Source: Methylococcaceae bacterium
Lineage (GTDB): Bacteria; Pseudomonadota; Gammaproteobacteria; Methylococcales; Methylomonadaceae
DNA: 45,059 nucleotides
Assembly: GCA_030627265.1 (NCBI GenBank)
Contig: DAOUSK010000004.1
Span: forward strand, 1 to 45,059
Direction: 5' to 3'
Translations under genes and position numbers: made by a program
Notes under the pieces: generated by a model
Told to the model about the DNA's origin: nothing
The model's database searches: none
Seen by the model: only the letters and a program-made list of their open reading frames with translations
Shown here: one piece after another, positions 42,618-45,059 of the stretch
Numbering within the stretch: the stretch's first letter is position 1
How the letters are laid out: each line of letters starts with the position of its first letter

Positions 42618-44255
42618 ATGAGAATATCAACTGCATGGGGGCAGCATACTACCTTAAGTGCAATGCTGAATCAACAGGCTCGCTTGAGTACGACACAGCA
42701 ACAGCTTGCTTCCGGTATTAAAAACTTAACGCCTTCAGATGATCCTGTATCAGCTAAAAAAGTCCTCGACCTTAATCAAGGTATTGAGAGAACCGAGCAA
42801 TATATACGCAATGTATCCGTTGCAGAATCAAGAAATACCCTAGAAGAAACGGTATTAGATAGTGCGCAAGAGTTGTATTATCGCGCGCAAGAAATCACTA
42901 TTGCAGCAAAAAATGCACCTTTATCCAACGCGGATTTACAGTCATTTAAGCAGGATGTCGATATGATTATTGATAATCTTGCCAGCCTTGCAAATACACG
43001 AGGGCCAAATGGCGAGTATATTTTTTCCGGTGATTTATCTAAAACAGAACCTGTGGTTTATAACCCGATAACAAAATCTTATGATTATGAAGGTGGAATT
43101 AATCAAAGAAAGATTGCGATAGATGTCACTAATCAAGTCGCAGATGGAGAGCTGGCAAGTAATGTTTTTTTTGGTGTTGATTCAGTCAGTGATGCGGTTA
43201 TTGAAACAGATGATGGCAAAAGAAGTATTTTTGATACTTTAAAGGCGTTATCAAATGCATTATCAGGCAAATATGAAGTACCGAAAGCGACTTTAACAGG
43301 TGATGCCTTTCTTAAATATGGCGCTGTCTATTCAGCGGATGCTACCTTTAATTTAGAGGTAGATAACTCCCCACCTGCTGCTAATGCGACAGATACAATT
43401 ACGATAGCGGCGGGTAACTATGACAATATAAAAGATTTGGTAGCGGCTGTTAATAAGGGTATTGGTCTCTCTGCTTTAGATGGAAAAGTAGAAGCGCATG
43501 TGGAAGGGAACTATATACAATTTGACTCCTTAACTGAAGGTGCTGACTCTTTTATTAAAATTTCTGATAATACGGATGGTGTTTTAACTAATTTTGGCTT
43601 TACGGACGGGCAGTTGGAGCAGAGTATTAATATTGGTGCAAGTATGACCAGTAAAAACCCTTTGGCAATAAGTTATGCTGCTAGCCCAGAAACATTCCAA
43701 TTGATTGGCTCAAATGGCGAACTCGCTGAAATTACTTTGGACCAAGATTATGCTGATGCGAAAACGGTGGTTGATGCCATTAATACCCAAATTGCAGCAG
43801 CAGGGCCAGCAGGGCCAGCAGGGTATGACGGAATAATGGGAGCAAGTCTTGGTGATAATGGTGTTCTAGAGCTGCATTCAATTAGCTCTGGTGGTTCGTC
43901 ATCTATTCAAATTGAATCGACTCATGGAAGATTTTTACGTGATACAGGATTTGACGAGTCGCAAACTGCAAGAATTTTTGATTCTGAAAGTAGTGATGTG
44001 CTTGAGGACTTAGGTGCTGCATTAGATAAACTTATTAATGCTAAATCGGGTGTCGGTGGCAGGGTTAAAATTTTAAACAACCAAACAACTCAGCATGAAG
44101 ATTTTATTTTGAATATGCAAACAGTTTTATCAGATATTCAAGATTTAGATTATGCAGAAGCCATTAGCCGTTTTGAGACGGAGTTGCTTTCTTTACAGGC
44201 TGCTCAGAAGTCTTTTGCGAAAGTTCAGGGCTTGTCCTTATTTAATTATTTATAA
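42618..44255 (+). CDS. flgL: Flagellar hook-associated protein 3 FlgL, enlarged
   Basis: Second hook-filament junction protein. The N-terminus MRISTAWGQHTTLSAMLNQQ, then LASGIKNLTPSDDPVSAKKV, and the C-terminal FETELLSLQAAQKSFAKVQG, then LSLFNYL, are the flagellin-like D0/D1 helices. At 545 residues it is about 230 longer than E. coli FlgL (317). The addition is a surface-exposed central region with two related modules (FNLEVDNSPPAANATDTITI and FQLIGSNGELAEITLDQDYA) and a short GPAGPAG repeat. AAGGAGAG precedes the ATG. It stands alone between nadA and a MxaJ-like gene. Confidence 0.93.
   Translation: MRISTAWGQHTTLSAMLNQQARLSTTQQQLASGIKNLTPSDDPVSAKKVLDLNQGIERTEQYIRNVSVAESRNTLEETVLDSAQELYYRAQEITIAAKNAPLSNADLQSFKQDVDMIIDNLASLANTRGPNGEYIFSGDLSKTEPVVYNPITKSYDYEGGINQRKIAIDVTNQVADGELASNVFFGVDSVSDAVIETDDGKRSIFDTLKALSNALSGKYEVPKATLTGDAFLKYGAVYSADATFNLEVDNSPPAANATDTITIAAGNYDNIKDLVAAVNKGIGLSALDGKVEAHVEGNYIQFDSLTEGADSFIKISDNTDGVLTNFGFTDGQLEQSINIGASMTSKNPLAISYAASPETFQLIGSNGELAEITLDQDYADAKTVVDAINTQIAAAGPAGPAGYDGIMGASLGDNGVLELHSISSGGSSSIQIESTHGRFLRDTGFDESQTARIFDSESSDVLEDLGAALDKLINAKSGVGGRVKILNNQTTQHEDFILNMQTVLSDIQDLDYAEAISRFETELLSLQAAQKSFAKVQGLSLFNYL
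43800..43823 (+). repeat. Tandem 9-base repeat inside flgL
   Basis: gcagggcca repeated 2.7 times, encoding AGPAGPAG, a collagen-like Gly-Pro-Ala run in the variable domain. In-frame length variation is likely. Confidence 0.8.
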
Positions 44256-44278
44256 GGCTAAGAACGCAATATTTAAGC

Positions 44279-44320
44279 CCTTATTCATTCGTTTTTTCGA
44301 TTCTGTTAATGAATAAGGGT
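44279..44320. terminator. Bidirectional terminator between flgL and the MxaJ-like gene
   Basis: cccttattcatt (44279-44290) and aatgaataaggg (44309-44320) form a perfect 12-bp stem. The 18-base loop contains tttttt. It lies between convergent stops at 44255 and 44328, with T/A-rich flanks (ttaattaatt on the right). Confidence 0.65.
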
Positions 44321-44327
44321 TAATTAA

Positions 44328-45059
44328 TTAGTCCTTGTCTTTTTTGCTTTGTACGGGAATATCTAATAAAGGCACGTGATAGCTTTTTAAAATAGACTTT
44401 ATTTTATCTTTATTAGTTTTTATCAGTTCATTGAGCTGTGCTTTTCTTTTGTTGTCCCCATAACGAACTCCCATTGCCATAGAGTAATCAAACTTCATAT
44501 TTAAAGATGATTTCATAGGGAGTATTTTGTAATCTTTGGGAGACTGAGAAATAATGTGTCCAGCCATAGGCCCCCACAGAATAACCATATCTATATTACC
44601 CGCTTGCAACTCTTTAGCGATCATCATGGTGGTGTTATTTTCATTATCACCGGTCATTGTCTGATAAGGCACGCCTTGATCTAAAAGACCACTGTACTGT
44701 AACCAAGCTGTTCCCGGTCCGCGATCAAACATCGCGATTTTTAACTTAGCTTGTTTGCTTAAAGGTAAAGATCTGAGTTGCTCAGGAATTGTAATCTCAT
44801 CCCAGCCACGACCTTTGGCAATTAATAGTACATAGCTTGAGTGATAATAAGCATCTGTTGTTGCTGTAAAATCAAAGCCAGCAGGTACACCCATGATAAC
44901 GTCGCATTTATATAAATCACTGTTATCTAGCTTAGCCTTTAAGCTATTGCGTACAAAGCCAATACGTTGTGGAAACCAAAAATACTCGACTTCTTGGTTA
45001 AGCTGTCCAGCAAAAAGATTGGCAATTTTGTTTTCATAGCCATCTTGTTGTTTAGAAGA
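44328..45059 (-). CDS. MxaJ/XoxJ-type periplasmic binding protein (runs off right edge)
   Basis: The track starts at 44894, but the frame stays open to the window edge (residues such as DGYENKIANLFAGQLNQEVE and YFWFPQRIGFVRNSL), so 244 residues of a larger protein are visible. The pattern, including CDVIMGVPAGFDFTATTDAY and then YYHSSYVLLIAKG, is the quinoprotein-dehydrogenase-associated solute-binding family that includes MxaJ and XoxJ. These proteins assist periplasmic PQQ methanol dehydrogenases. The 5' end with the expected signal peptide is outside. Whether a dehydrogenase gene lies upstream cannot be seen. It is convergent with flgL. Confidence 0.82.
   Translation of the reverse strand, partial: SSKQQDGYENKIANLFAGQLNQEVEYFWFPQRIGFVRNSLKAKLDNSDLYKCDVIMGVPAGFDFTATTDAYYHSSYVLLIAKGRGWDEITIPEQLRSLPLSKQAKLKIAMFDRGPGTAWLQYSGLLDQGVPYQTMTGDNENNTTMMIAKELQAGNIDMVILWGPMAGHIISQSPKDYKILPMKSSLNMKFDYSMAMGVRYGDNKRKAQLNELIKTNKDKIKSILKSYHVPLLDIPVQSKKDKD

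Overview
The window looks like a chromosomal segment of an AT-rich gammaproteobacterial methylotroph, most likely a methanotroph of the Methylococcales. I infer this from two things. One is a block of tetrahydromethanopterin/methanofuran biosynthesis genes (DmrB/AfpA flavoprotein, DUF6513, DUF447, MfnB-like), which among bacteria are typical of C1 users. The other is a MxaJ/XoxJ-type periplasmic binding protein running off the right edge. The remaining genes (LptD, SurA, MlaA, FabI, PhoBR, FlgGHIJK, Rnd, Rnt) are ordinary gammaproteobacterial housekeeping genes. The assignment rests on recognised families, not on a search.

Layout. 1-148: start of pepA (leftward). 501-3893: four-gene MCE/Mla-type lipid transport operon. 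3894-4312: palindromic repeats. 4313-6389: leftward fabI and a PilZ protein with its partner. 6456-10392: PLP desulfhydrase-like enzyme, ppk1 and an unknown gene behind a near-consensus sigma-54 site. 10393-11676: mostly non-coding, with a frameshifted P-type ATPase N-terminal domain gene, palindromes and two DnaA-box-like sequences. 11677-15408: leftward C1-cofactor gene block. 15526-16368: divergent folP. 16427-21842: flgGHIJK behind a second sigma-54 site. 21888-25354: leftward amgK-murU-ABC permease-ABC ATPase and a small secreted repeat protein. 25446-30945: lptD, surA, an orphan DeaD/DbpA-type RNA-binding tail, rnd. 31159-34262: a decayed stretch with a frameshifted methyltransferase, a lipoprotein, and HemS-like and 2Fe-2S remnants. 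34263-38875: phoR (with 15 tandem Asn codons), phoB, rnt, mlaA, pyrC. 39005-44255: fmdB-type zinc ribbon, aspS, nadA, and flgL behind a sigma-28-like promoter. 44328-end: MxaJ-like protein.

How the genes fit together. Envelope biogenesis is well represented: MCE transporter plus MlaA, LptD and SurA, and AmgK-MurU cell-wall recycling. The flagellar hook/rod genes are split: flgGHIJK are contiguous but flgL lies about 21 kb away with its own promoter. Two sigma-54 sites of almost identical sequence, one before flgG and one before the unknown gene at 9754, suggest that the unknown gene belongs to the motility regulon. The C1 block is translationally coupled by ATGA overlaps, and a membrane-anchored unknown follows it.

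The most worthwhile leads are the sigma-54-linked unknown protein, the helicase-less DeaD/DbpA tail overlapping surA, the Asn-codon tract in PhoR, the binding-protein-less ABC transporter packed with amgK-murU, and the small YPAA-repeat secreted protein. I saw no CRISPR array, intact insertion sequence, rRNA or intact tRNA. I did not find a clearly new multi-gene system.
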